From: Acheta domesticus
Lineage: Eukaryota; Arthropoda; Insecta; Orthoptera; Gryllidae
Assembly (NCBI GenBank): GCA_031308135.1
Contig: JAHLJT010000631.1
Span: 146,807,708 to 146,871,707 of the forward strand
Direction: 5' to 3'
Length of the DNA: 64,000 bases
Positions within the stretch are counted from its first letter, which is position 1. Each line of letters starts with the position of its first letter. Position numbers and translations under genes: made by a program. This document shows, piece after piece, positions 55,207 through 64,000 of the stretch. The notes below the pieces were generated by a model that saw only the letters and a list, made by a program, of their open reading frames with translations, was not told the DNA's origin and ran no database searches.

Positions 55207-56790
55207 ACTTTCGCGTATACGTACGTATACACGGAGTGATGTACGTAGTATAGGGAAAGTTATGTAATGCTGCGCGAAAAAATGGCCAATTTTCAGGGGA
55301 AAAAAATTAATTGCCGGGCCGTGAAAACGAATAAGTGGATAAAAACAGTTGCTAAATTAAGAAAAAAAATCCCTTAACACGTGTTGTAGCCAGAAACCCT
55401 GTTTTCTGGGTCCTTGTTACCAAAAAACCAATTGAAAGGAAAACGTCCGTCCGTCTGTGAACACTGCTAGCGCCTAAACCATCCGTACGATTTCTTCCAA
55501 AATGGATATTCCCTGGTCGATCTGATTCTAGTAGAAGCTTTGAGATTCTGAAAAAGATTCTTCAAAATTTGGGGGTACTTTACATGAAGCCCCCCGGAGA
55601 TTTTCAAAATTTTCTCAAAAACTGCTCCAAATTTTTTCTTTAAATTTCTTGTATGAATAGAGTATACAACACTTATTAATATGGCATAGGTCCAATATTC
55701 ACGAATAACTGAATTTTCGAAAATTTTGAAAGTTTGAATTTTTTTCGCCGTCTTTCTCCAGCTACAAATTTGTAGATAGAGATTTTTTCTTCAAATAAAA
55801 TTTGTTCTGCATACTGATTTCTTTCATAAAGGCCATAAAATGTTTCTTAAAATTTTAGTCGTTTTCGTGCAATATTGCGTGCAATATGTGCAACATTAAA
55901 AAATTACAAAAAAAGATTTTCTCAAAAACGACTCCAAATATTTTCTTCAAACTTTTGGTAGGGATAGTGGTAAATGTACTCTATCAATGACATAAAAGCC
56001 ATTTGGGTCTATCGGTTGGTTTTTTCAAAAATTACAAAAATGTATATTTGTTTTACCTGTTTCTCACGTCGTTAATATTTACATTATCTGCGATTTTTTC
56101 ACATTATTATATTTACGAGTACATGTGCTTTAAATAATGTCAAGTAAAGTTTCTCGAAAACACAACCGTTTTCTGTGAAAAGTAGCTCACAATTTCGCAT
56201 TTTCAGAAACGCTCAAACGCTATTTTCTCATATATGGATGCAATTTTTTTCTTGAAACTTTTGTAACGGATCGTGCTAATTACACTCTTTAGTATAGCGT
56301 AAAGTTGATTTTGAGTTATTTTTTTGTTTTTAAAAAAATACATAATTGTATTTTTTTTAAAGATCTCTCATATCTTTAATATGCGCATTACCAGCAATTT
56401 GTAAACATTATTATATTTGCGAGTGTATGTGCTTCAAATAACTTCAAACAAAGTATTTTGAAAACTCAAACATTTTCTGTGAAAATGAGCTTTAAATTTC
56501 GCATTTTTAATAGCGCTAAAACGCCATTTTCTCTTAAATGGCACATAATTTTTAAAAGAAAATTGCCATTTACGGCTAGGTGTTTGTGTTCTTTAATATT
56601 CTAAAATTAATATTTTCGATCTACCAATAGGAAACCGAAAAATTAAGAAAATGACAAAAAAATGTACTTTTGGCCGTGATAGATGGTAGCTGGCAAGAAA
56701 GAGTATGTGGCAATTCCAAATAGCTAGCGAAGACCGAAGAAATTAGAAAACTAATAGGGGAAAGTCTGTGCCATTCTGTAGCACCAGTAG
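55207..56790 (+). mobile_element. Family A DINE-like element, copy A9 (full length, reference copy)
   Basis: The 5' end is actttcgcgtatacgtacgt. The 5' module has aaaacgtccgtccgtctgtg. Four units have equivalent points at about 55624, 55931, 56236 and 56540 (spacing 307, 305, 304). The 3' region is ctaataggggaaagtctgtg, then the hairpin gtgccattctgtagcac and the end cagtag. It is inserted in a T-run of the Helitron-like unit: flanks gttgttttt and ttttaattgatt compare with the uninterrupted cttgcttttttaattaattc at about 39963. No coding potential, so it must be mobilised by an enzyme supplied in trans. Confidence -1.
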
Positions 56791-57455
56791 TTTTAATTGA
56801 TTCACATAGTATTGTAAGCTAGCGCGTTTTGATTTTTGTTTTCCATTTATTTCAAGCTATTTTACTTTAGCTACTTTAAAATGTTTGTTTTTTGTGTTGT
56901 GCCATAGCACAAGTTTTCCCCTTGTGTCACTATCTCTGCGTACTCATGTGAGAACTCTCGCAAGTTAGACACCACACTCATCTCTATCCTTCTATTTTCA
57001 TTCTAAGAGGGAAAGTAGTTAACGAAACGTGTTTATTTGTTTAAAATCTATAAACGTAACTTACAATGTACTAACACAATAACAATAAAAATAAAAAACA
57101 ATGCAATTGATGTGCAAAGAAATTTTCAATAATTATTCATTCAATATCATGGAGAATTTTCTTGGAACATTTCCCAACACTTCCTTGAATATATTTGAAG
57201 TAATTATTCAATATTCTTTGTCAGGTTTTAGCTTTTCGTGATAGTCGCAAAAATATTAGCCTTTTAATTTTGAGAAAGCTACGTGTCTGAACCCCCTGAC
57301 ATGAAAATTTCATCGAATGATAACGAAAATATTGGTATAGGTAACACACAAATTCACAAGTCTTCAATCTTCACTGCACACCCACATCCCTCCACAATTA
57401 AGTTCACAGCACTTACAGACCATGACAAAACGTTAATTGAATAGTTTCACTACAC

Positions 57456-57739
57456 GCATAAGAAACTATCTTCATAGGTATCAAGCAATTAGAATATAAC
57501 TTCTAGTTGTTGTTGGAGAGCAGATCTTGAATTAATGATTATGAAAATCAACCTAATCAGACTGCAAAATCCACGGTGTATACAGAAATCGTAAATATAA
57601 GATTGAGGAATCTAAGCCTTCTTCGCGTGTCGTCACAAAAATGGCTACCAGCATCAAGGGCTGAAATATTGAGGTGGTCTTGATAGTATTGCGAAACCGA
57701 AAATTTAATTTAATGTTGAGGAATGTCTAATCTTATAGA
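57456..57739. other. Unassigned sequence
   Basis: Nothing recognised between the family B unit and repeat C3. Confidence -1.
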
Positions 57740-58030
57740 TTATGATGTGAAAAACGTTTCTTTGAGGACTCAAATTTTTAGTTTTGAAGGCCCTAGAACA
57801 CTTGACTTAGGAGTTATTTGACGAAAACTTTGGCAAGTGTTGCGGGTTGCATTTGACGTGAATATTTAGATGCGTTTTTTAAACCACATCCTTCATATTT
57901 GTAAAGTCAAAGTGCAATTAGTCACGTCTCCGTGAAATTCTCTTTCTTTAGAGATCTTATTTATAAAGATTGGTTGCGTATGAGAGCTGCAACGGAAAGG
58001 TATACTACTAAAATAATACAGAAGACGATT
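57740..58030 (-). repeat. Foldback repeat family C, copy C3
   Basis: Reverse-orientation copy: aggccctagaacacttgact near the left side and gcaacggaaaggtatactac at the right, followed by the family edge cagaagacgat at 58019-58029. One hairpin arm is retained. Confidence -1.
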
Positions 58031-58875
58031 GTTTAAAAATTTGTATTATCAATACAAGCAATTACAATTTTGTAATGAAATTTCTTTGCGGATGGGATAT
58101 CTGTCATCTATCAAATATGGTAGGTTAACCTTGGCTATTCTTTTTATATGTAATGGACGTTCCCGAGTGATTTTCTGTAGGTTAGCATTAGAATAAAAAT
58201 CTGAAATTTTACTGAATTTATAAAGAATAAGTATTTTAAAACTCACAATGACACTTAGGACGCCCGCCAGCAATCTTTCTATGTTAGCGAAAAGTTTGTT
58301 TCCATGTCCTTCGTGATCGAGAGGAAGAGAGAATGCAACGCGATTTCATTCCAATAATACATTGATTGGGCACATGTACTCGCATTTGAATATTATAGAA
58401 TAAAAACATCAAATTCACAGTTTTAGAAAGATTATCCTAAATTATTGAATGATAAATGAAATTGAAAATATCAACTTCAAGTTTATATTGTTCATTTAGA
58501 AATTTCTATACTTGTGTAAATAAAGTAGAATTTTTGTGATGTGTGATTCTACTCGGGTGATCTTTTAACACACAAAATTGAGTATTTCTTTGTTTCAAAA
58601 ACTTAACATTCCATTCATCCAATCCAATGCAGTTTACAGCAAGAAGCTTACAGTGTGTTCCCTATTTTTAATGATAATTGTTAAACAAGAAGAACAAATA
58701 GTTTCTGTCTCTCGGTTTTAACAGGAACCTTTGAAAAAATATTAATAATACAGTCATTCGGTTGCTCTGATAGAAAAGCAGAAACTATCGTTTAGGAGTA
58801 ATGCACCTCGAAAAAAATGTTTCTAATCAATTTCCCCCTTATTTGATAAAAATATCGACTCACACATTGATGGTG
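58031..58875. other. Unassigned sequence
   Basis: A minus-strand frame at about 58260-58330 reads AFSLPLDHEGHGNKLFANI then ERLLAGVLSVI before a good donor (cattgtgagt, minus strand). It could be an exon, but the acceptor and a family match are missing. A TA-cagtcattcggttgctc word near 58752 might be the left end of transposon D2. Confidence -1.
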
Positions 58876-60559
58876 TTAAAAGAGAATATAAAACACGATG
58901 TGTTCTTCTGCCACAATTTTCTTAATGTTATTGAACTTTGTTAGTCTTTCTTCTCCAACAATATCGCAGAATTGTTCAATGTGAATGATTTGTGTTGTCG
59001 TTAGAATTTTTTCATTATTCACATTTTTAATCTTTTCTAAATTTACGGTCGCATCAACATTTCGGTCATAAGCGACCACAGCTGGGTTTATCGTTATGGT
59101 AATTGGGAAGACGATATGGTGATGACAGGGGGTGAAAGGACGAACACAAATACAACCATGCGCGAGGCGGGGCTCGAACCCGCCACCCTTCGGTCCAAGT
59201 TTGCTACGACACTACTAACTTGGCTATCTCGGCCACCGGGGATCGGCATTATTCAAATTTGATGTCATTGTACATCCGCCTCAGCCATTCAGTGAAATCA
59301 ATACTCTCAGGACTCCAGGAAACAAGGCCACAAGCTCTAAAACGATTTTGCGAAGTTTCTGGCTGTATTGTCCGCACTTCCTTCTCCAACAGCGGAGCGA
59401 AGTCTGTCCTAGTGAGAGTCTCAGAAGGATGTTCTCGACGCCATGTTAGCATTCCTTTTTTCCACGCTTACTTGATTGGTTGAAATACAGTGACATGTGC
59501 TGTTTGGAGAATTCTTGTTGCGTTCGGATACAGTGCTATTAGAATTATTTGCAATTGAGAACAGTGCTCACTCGTATGAAAAGTAAAGTGACTTTTGTGA
59601 CCATCCATGGAAAGAAGAGAGAGATTTCCTAAGAAAGAACAGTGCGAACCAAAAGTTTGCAAACTGAGTTTACTTGAACGAAGAGAAAAAGCCTCAATTA
59701 CATCAGTAACATATACAACAGATTTAATTGTTCACTGTGAGAATTTTTTTGCTTTGAGAGCGTCTTCGTACCTCAAAATCAGCGTAATTTAATAATCTGA
59801 AATGGTTTTAATATTTTTTATGTCGCTTTTTTTCCTTTTGGGCATTTTAAAAAAAAATTTTAAGAGCATTTTGTTGATGAATTTCGGCGAGGTTGTAAGT
59901 CATGAAAAACGGCCCCGTAGTGATAACATTGAACCCCAGAACGTTTATTGAGACAGTAATAGATATGTACAAATTTCAGTGATAGGCACAGGGACCATCA
60001 CTATTCAAATCTTTCTAAATGTATATTTTCGCATAACAAGGGAAACAAGGTTCGAAAATTCAATATTAACATTACAGCAATGCAAAAAAAAAGTTCCTCA
60101 AATTACAGTGATGGGCACTCCATGCCCTTCATTGTCTGTGCACGTCAGAAATATTTACAGTTATGGGCACAACCTTTTTTTTTGGTTGCAATCAGCTCTG
60201 AGAAGGTGAAAACACATAGATTATAACAAACACGTAGATTATAAACCTGGCTACACTACGTATAAAGTGGATTGCAAATAAAAACAGACGAATTGACTTT
60301 AACCCTTCATAAGTGGGTACACTTCCGCTAACGAATCCACAATGTGTTCAGGCACTGACGACACGTGGAGCACACCTCTATTGAAGGGCTCACTGCGGGG
60401 CCACCTTCAATTGGTATTCCGGGATTGCAAACTTAAAGACACACACGACACAGAGATTACATGCAGTGGTGCAGTGGGCCTTTCGCTGATTGAAAATCTT
60501 ATTATTACCCCCCCCCCTTACAGTTGCTGTGCCCATTACTATACTAGTGCCCACGACTG
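58876..60559 (-). mobile_element. Pogo/Tigger-like DNA transposon, copy D2 (decayed, with SINE inside)
   Basis: Minus-strand transposase fragments appear in order. 59468-59662 has SMDGHKSHFTF and IALYPNATRILQTAHVTVF; 59249-59452 has WRREHPSETLTRTDFAPLL and NRFRACGLVSWSPESIDF; 58876-59079 has the C-terminal FCDIVGEERLTKFN. DGHxSH and LYPNATRILQ..DV.VF are hallmarks of the DDE_1 catalytic domain of Tigger/pogo transposases. The N-terminal DNA-binding part and first catalytic Asp are lost or unreadable. The 5' non-coding part (59950-60559) is collinear with D1 and ends gtgcccacgactg next to TA (60560-60561). Confidence -1.
59093..59240 (-). mobile_element. tRNA-derived SINE
   Basis: On the minus strand GGTGGCCGAGATAGCCAAGT carries a box A and GGCGGGTTCGAGCCCCGCC a box B, with box spacing of about 41 nt, typical of tRNA-type polymerase III promoters. 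No closed acceptor stem is formed and a non-tRNA body follows to about 59093, so this is a SINE rather than a tRNA gene. It interrupts the D2 transposase between its catalytic domain and C-terminal tail. Confidence -1.
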
Positions 60560-60599
60560 TACTGATTCTCTATATGTTCTCCAAATTATGTCTAAAACG

Positions 60600-61112
60600 G
60601 TATCTCGAAAGCAGAACATTTCTGTGAAAATGAACTCAAAATTCCGCATTTTGAGAAACGCTCAAATGTAATTTTCTCAAAAAACGGCTGTTATTTTTCG
60701 TCAAACATGTTGTACGGATAATGTTAAATACACTCTATAAGATTAGATAAAAGCCATTTCCAATGAATGGTTTTGGAAACTCAAAAGTTGTATGTGAAAA
60801 AAATCTTTAAGTTTTGCATTTAGAGTAACGTTTTTACATTTTCGTAAAAAACGACTTATAATTTTCAACAAAAATTTCGATATTAGACGAGATTTTACTC
60901 TCAATATTCTTCAATTTATATTTCGGGTCTATCATTTGGAAACCGAAAAATTGAGAAAATTTTAAAAGAATCATGTAGTACTTTGAGCAGCGATAGATGA
61001 CAGCTGGCGAGAGGATGGGGCAAGACAAAAAACTATCTCAGACCAAATAATTTTGAAAACTAAGTATTATGAGAATGTCTGCGACATTCTGTACTACCAA
61101 TAATTTTCATTT
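60600..61112 (+). mobile_element. Family A DINE-like element, copy A10 (3' part, old)
   Basis: Diverged remnant of the last one and a half units and the 3' region (gcgatagatgacagctggcg ... gtctgcgacattctgtacta). Differences from A9 are many, so this is an older copy. It lies about 40 bp from the end of D2. Confidence -1.
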
Positions 61113-62719
61113 GGAAGATGTTCACTATTTGCGAGTACTGTGAAAAAAAATAGCTGCCGTTGCGCATTGGAAGTTATTGAAAAAATATAAAAGTTCCCAA
61201 TTTTGCAAGATGCAAATCGTCGTCCTGGCTAATTTTTACTCCTGACGTTTTTACCAAGTTACAGTTTTAAAACTTAGAATCTGAGTTATGCATGACACAG
61301 TACATTTTTGCGGACATCCATACGTACGTTCTGATTTTTGGGTACGAAATTGTATGTATCTCCTCGTCAACAGCATATATTTTAACAATCTATATAGAAC
61401 AGCGCTAACAGACCTTAACGCCGACCTTACTACCGTTACGTGTGTGGTGTGTGTAGAATTACAGCTCAAAATTATAAACGCACATTAAGACCGAAAATTC
61501 GAGGTCGTATTGAGAAGGCGATTACAAATGTTTTTCCTCCCTGTTCTGTGATATACAAAATGGTTGGTCAAACATTCGACGGTAAACGCGAGAGCCTCGC
61601 AGTACATGGAGCATAAACGTTGCCATGGGATTGTTGATTTTGAGCAGGGGGGAGAAAAACAATTGAGACGTCACTTTCGTGACGTGAAAGAAGCTCTCTC
61701 TTGATCTAAACTCCGAGGTGAACACATCGTCTGATACGTACGCGGAAGATAACTTCGAGTTCGTTTGATAGTTACGTTATGCTGTAATACAGCTGTGTAA
61801 TATTTATCAGAACATTGCCGTGTGACATTAACTAACTGAATCAATTCGGGTGGAACTGTTCACACAAATTATTGACGAAAAAACTTTATTTGGCAAAACT
61901 AATCTAGTTCGTGGCATTTATAATAAACTTTAATTGAAGAACTGTAATTAAGACGTTAATTGAATATAAACAAGATAGATACTGCAAATTATGTCCGCAG
62001 TGCCGTGGCGGAACAAATTAATTTAAAAATAGGATTAGCAACGAATACTTAGCTAGCAGATATTTTATTTGTTTTTCGATTTGTTAAGTTCGCGGGTAGG
62101 CGCACATCTGTTGTGCAGTTTTAGGAAAAAGTGTCTCTAGATGTCAGGGTAGCTGTAGATGATAGTTACATATAGATGTTAGAAGGAACGCAGAAGCATC
62201 AAGTAGATGACATCGGGTCCAGCCCAGCCGAGTGAAGATTGGAAAACGACGTGGAAGCCCAGGTTGGTTTCTTCGGGGTGACATCCAGACGACCAGCAAG
62301 AGAGCTCAGGGGTATTTTATTTGCTAACGATTGTTCAAATTCAATTTAAAGATCATGACCCGAAATAATAATGTTATTGTTACATTGATAAATAGGAATT
62401 TCGAAACGAAATCAGTCAAATACTTGAATAAATACTGTTCTGTTTTTCAAGCTGATTAAAAGGATTATTATTGTGCAACATAGCACGTTATTAGTGCAAC
62501 TATTCCAGAATCAAAAGATAAAACTTTCAGATTTCGCGCTTTTCCATACGGAGAGCGGATCCGGTGGCAATTTTTGCTGATCACAGGTAAGCAAATTGTC
62601 ATCGAACGGAAGAACCCCAACCACTGAGATATATAAATGTATATAGTTTTAAATAATTAATTAGTAACCATTGTTTCAGTACTGTAGTACAAGGAAGTGG
62701 AGTAAAACTGAGCGCGCCC
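61113..62719. other. Unassigned sequence
   Basis: Short open frames of 66-72 codons have no recognisable domain. A good donor-like site, gatcacag|gtaagc, is at about 62580-62595 on the plus strand, but no exon could be defined. Confidence -1.
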
Positions 62720-63360
62720 TGTTAGTAAGCTGACGTGTTGCGCGGGCAGTGTGCGCTGCGGTGTGGGCTGTGCCTTTTGGCACCCCTGGCCTCCGCGCCG
62801 CTGATCATCTCCCCTCCCGCACTTTGTCGCCCTCGTGACCCTCGTGACCATGGGCTAATTAAATATCATAGGTCGCAGCGACCCGCCCTTCCGGTGGCAC
62901 CTGTTGGTCTAGAAGCCGCTCGTGTTGGCCCAGCGCCCCTCCTCCTCCCTGTCTCCGCCCGCACGACGCACTCCCAGCCAGCGCTATCAAGCTCTCGGGC
63001 GTCGCTCTTGCCTCTGCTAATGATTCTAAAATCGTACCTCTGTTGCAACGTTTGTGTTCTTTTTGATTTATTTATGTTTCCGGGCACGTTAACTGTTACG
63101 ATCTTTAGTCCCGTTCGTGCAGTGAATGTTTTATCCCGGGATGTAGTGATGATTCCTCTCCCTTGATGAAATTTATTGCCCAACTAATCGTGGGCTTGCG
63201 GGGGGTTTCCTACTTCAGATATCTCACCCATCGTCCACCTCCCCAACCGGGACAAGCTCTAAGCTCCCGATTGGTTTTCAGACATTTGTGGTATTTTAGT
63301 GCATGTAAGGACAAGGAGGAGGAAGGAAAGATCGCGCACGGCCTTTTGGCGTGTTAGGCG
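62720..63360. other. GC/CpG-rich block
   Basis: A sharp shift to GC-rich, CpG-rich sequence (for example gcgcgggcagtgtgcgctgc and gccgctcgtgttggcccagc). Overlapping frames of 143 (plus, 62735-63166) and 105 codons (minus, 62866-63183) are proline/arginine-rich and look like by-products of base composition. It could be a promoter-proximal CpG-rich region, or an LTR-like remnant. Confidence -1.
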
Positions 63361-63729
63361 CGTGGCGCGTGGTAGGTACTTCACCGGCATTCATATGGGA
63401 TTATTCATAATTTGAGAAATCATGAAAAAACTACCGATGACATTAGCCGGTGGCAGGAATTATCTCCAGATGCCAATCGAATTCGACCTCACATTCTCAG
63501 GACTTATTTTATACTTCCATAGACTTATGAACAAATTTTGAAATGATCTACTAATACGAGATTGTACTAAGACTCAGAACTGGGGAAAGGTTGCCTGGCG
63601 AACTGGGGAAAGGTTGCCTGGCCATACATGAACTGCATATTTACCCAATTGGTTATCACTTCAACAAACATTGGTAGTACCCATTTGGAAAGGAGAGGAC
63701 CTCTGGGCTGTATGGATTATTGGATAAAA
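63361..63729. other. Unassigned sequence
   Basis: Contains a short tandem duplication of gaactggggaaaggttgcctgg (about 63577-63622). Nothing else recognised. Confidence -1.
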
Positions 63730-64000
63730 GAACTAGTGATGCAATTGAATGGCATAAACTCTCTCGTAGTAAAGTTTTCTAATTTCCTTGGTGTGTGTTA
63801 TCTTTACGCTCAATTTCTTGCCAGCTGTAATCTATTGCCACCCAAAATATATTTCTTAAAAGTTTCCTCAATTTTTCGGTTTCCTAATGATAGATTCAAT
63901 ATATTACTTTTAAAATATTAGAGAAGTATCAAACCTCGTCCTTTATGGACATTTTCGTTGAAACATTTAGAGCCGTTTTTAAGAAAAAATCATTTAAGAA
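63730..64000 (-). mobile_element. Family A DINE-like element, copy A11 (runs off window)
   Basis: ctagtgatgcaattgaatgg then cataaactctctcgtagtaa begins the 3' end of family A, and ttttcggtttcctaatgata and the first unit follow up to the window edge. Confidence -1.

Larger units (their letters stand above)
49675..57455 (-). mobile_element. Helitron-like family B, locus 2 (two tandem units with nested insertions)
   Basis: The left end, ctagcgtacccgtgcgagaa at 49675, is the 3' terminus on the minus strand: hairpin and CTAG. The first unit contains the Jockey LINE (49822-54485) and DINE-like copy A9 (55207-56790) as later insertions. Removing them leaves about 1.0 kb collinear with 39232-40100. 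A second unit begins with the degraded hairpin end gcgtactcatgtgagaactc at 56938 and runs to about 57455 (tttcactacacgcat), collinear with 40108-40631. Two loci thus share the same tandem arrangement. The 5' ends do not show an obvious TC dinucleotide, so Helitron assignment rests on the 3' end. Confidence -1.

Noticed and set aside
58230..58330. Exon coding LPLDHEGHGNKLF...
   Set aside because: It has a good donor but no acceptor, start or recognisable family; left as unassigned.
59160..59239. tRNA gene on the minus strand
   Set aside because: Boxes A and B are present but no acceptor stem closes and a SINE body follows, so it was called as a SINE.
62735..63166. 143-codon ORF in the GC-rich block
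   Set aside because: Proline/arginine-rich low-complexity composition with an overlapping antisense ORF; it looks like a base-composition artefact.
1..64000. CRISPR array or prokaryotic operon structure
   Set aside because: Repeats are diverged transposons or simple repeats without uniform spacers, and the host gene has spliceosomal introns.

Overview
The window looks like intronic and intergenic DNA from a large, AT-rich, repeat-dense arthropod genome, most likely an insect. The reasons are a split gene matching insect calexcitin / sarcoplasmic Ca-binding protein, insect-type LINE clades (Jockey, RTE, CR1/L2-like, R4/Dong-like) and Helitron remnants. A cockroach- or termite-like lineage is possible, but the sequence does not settle it.

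The only convincing host gene is on the minus strand. Four short exons with consensus splice sites join in frame: 41840-41892, 22085-22204, 21407-21521 and 5305-5402. They give about 108 residues of an EF-hand protein. The introns are about 19.6 kb, 0.56 kb and 16.0 kb. The start codon exon (right side) and last exon (left side) were not found and are probably outside the window. A lone signal-peptide ORF at 49143-49334 (minus) is a weaker second candidate.

Almost everything else is transposable-element strata. 0-7.7 kb: a decayed copy of a dispersed gene family, a DINE-like repeat, and a Dong-like LINE tail interrupted by an RNase H-bearing LINE. 7.7-13.7 kb: an RTE-type LINE split by a 1.8-kb insertion carrying an 82-bp minisatellite and by a Jockey fragment. 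13.8-21.2 kb: a Dong-like LINE on the minus strand, interrupted by a 3.3-kb CR1/L2-like LINE and by a 193-bp foldback element. 23.8-27.6 kb: a second Dong-like LINE on the plus strand, lying between (TAA)n tracts. 28-40.7 kb: mixed DINE-like, pogo/Tigger-like and Helitron-like repeats. 41-46 kb: simple repeats, a 15/16-bp minisatellite, MITE-like inverted repeats and a Helitron N-terminal remnant. 46.8-48.7 kb: a 1.9-kb foldback made of two opposed DINE-like arms. 49.7-57.5 kb: a Helitron-like repeat carrying a full-length Jockey LINE with two open ORFs and a full-length DINE-like element. 58.9-60.6 kb: a pogo/Tigger-like transposon carrying a tRNA-derived SINE. 62.7-63.4 kb: a GC/CpG-rich block.

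The best candidate for something undescribed is the roughly 1.6-kb non-coding family called A here, with about eleven full or partial copies. It has a short inverted motif near both ends (ACTTTCCCGTAT), four diverged tandem units of about 305 bp, a small hairpin next to a CTAG-like end, and a reconstructable empty site that fits insertion between two Ts. This is the architecture of DINE-1/Helentron-type elements. Second is the Dong-like LINE: two diverged copies share YMDA instead of YMDD at the reverse-transcriptase active site.
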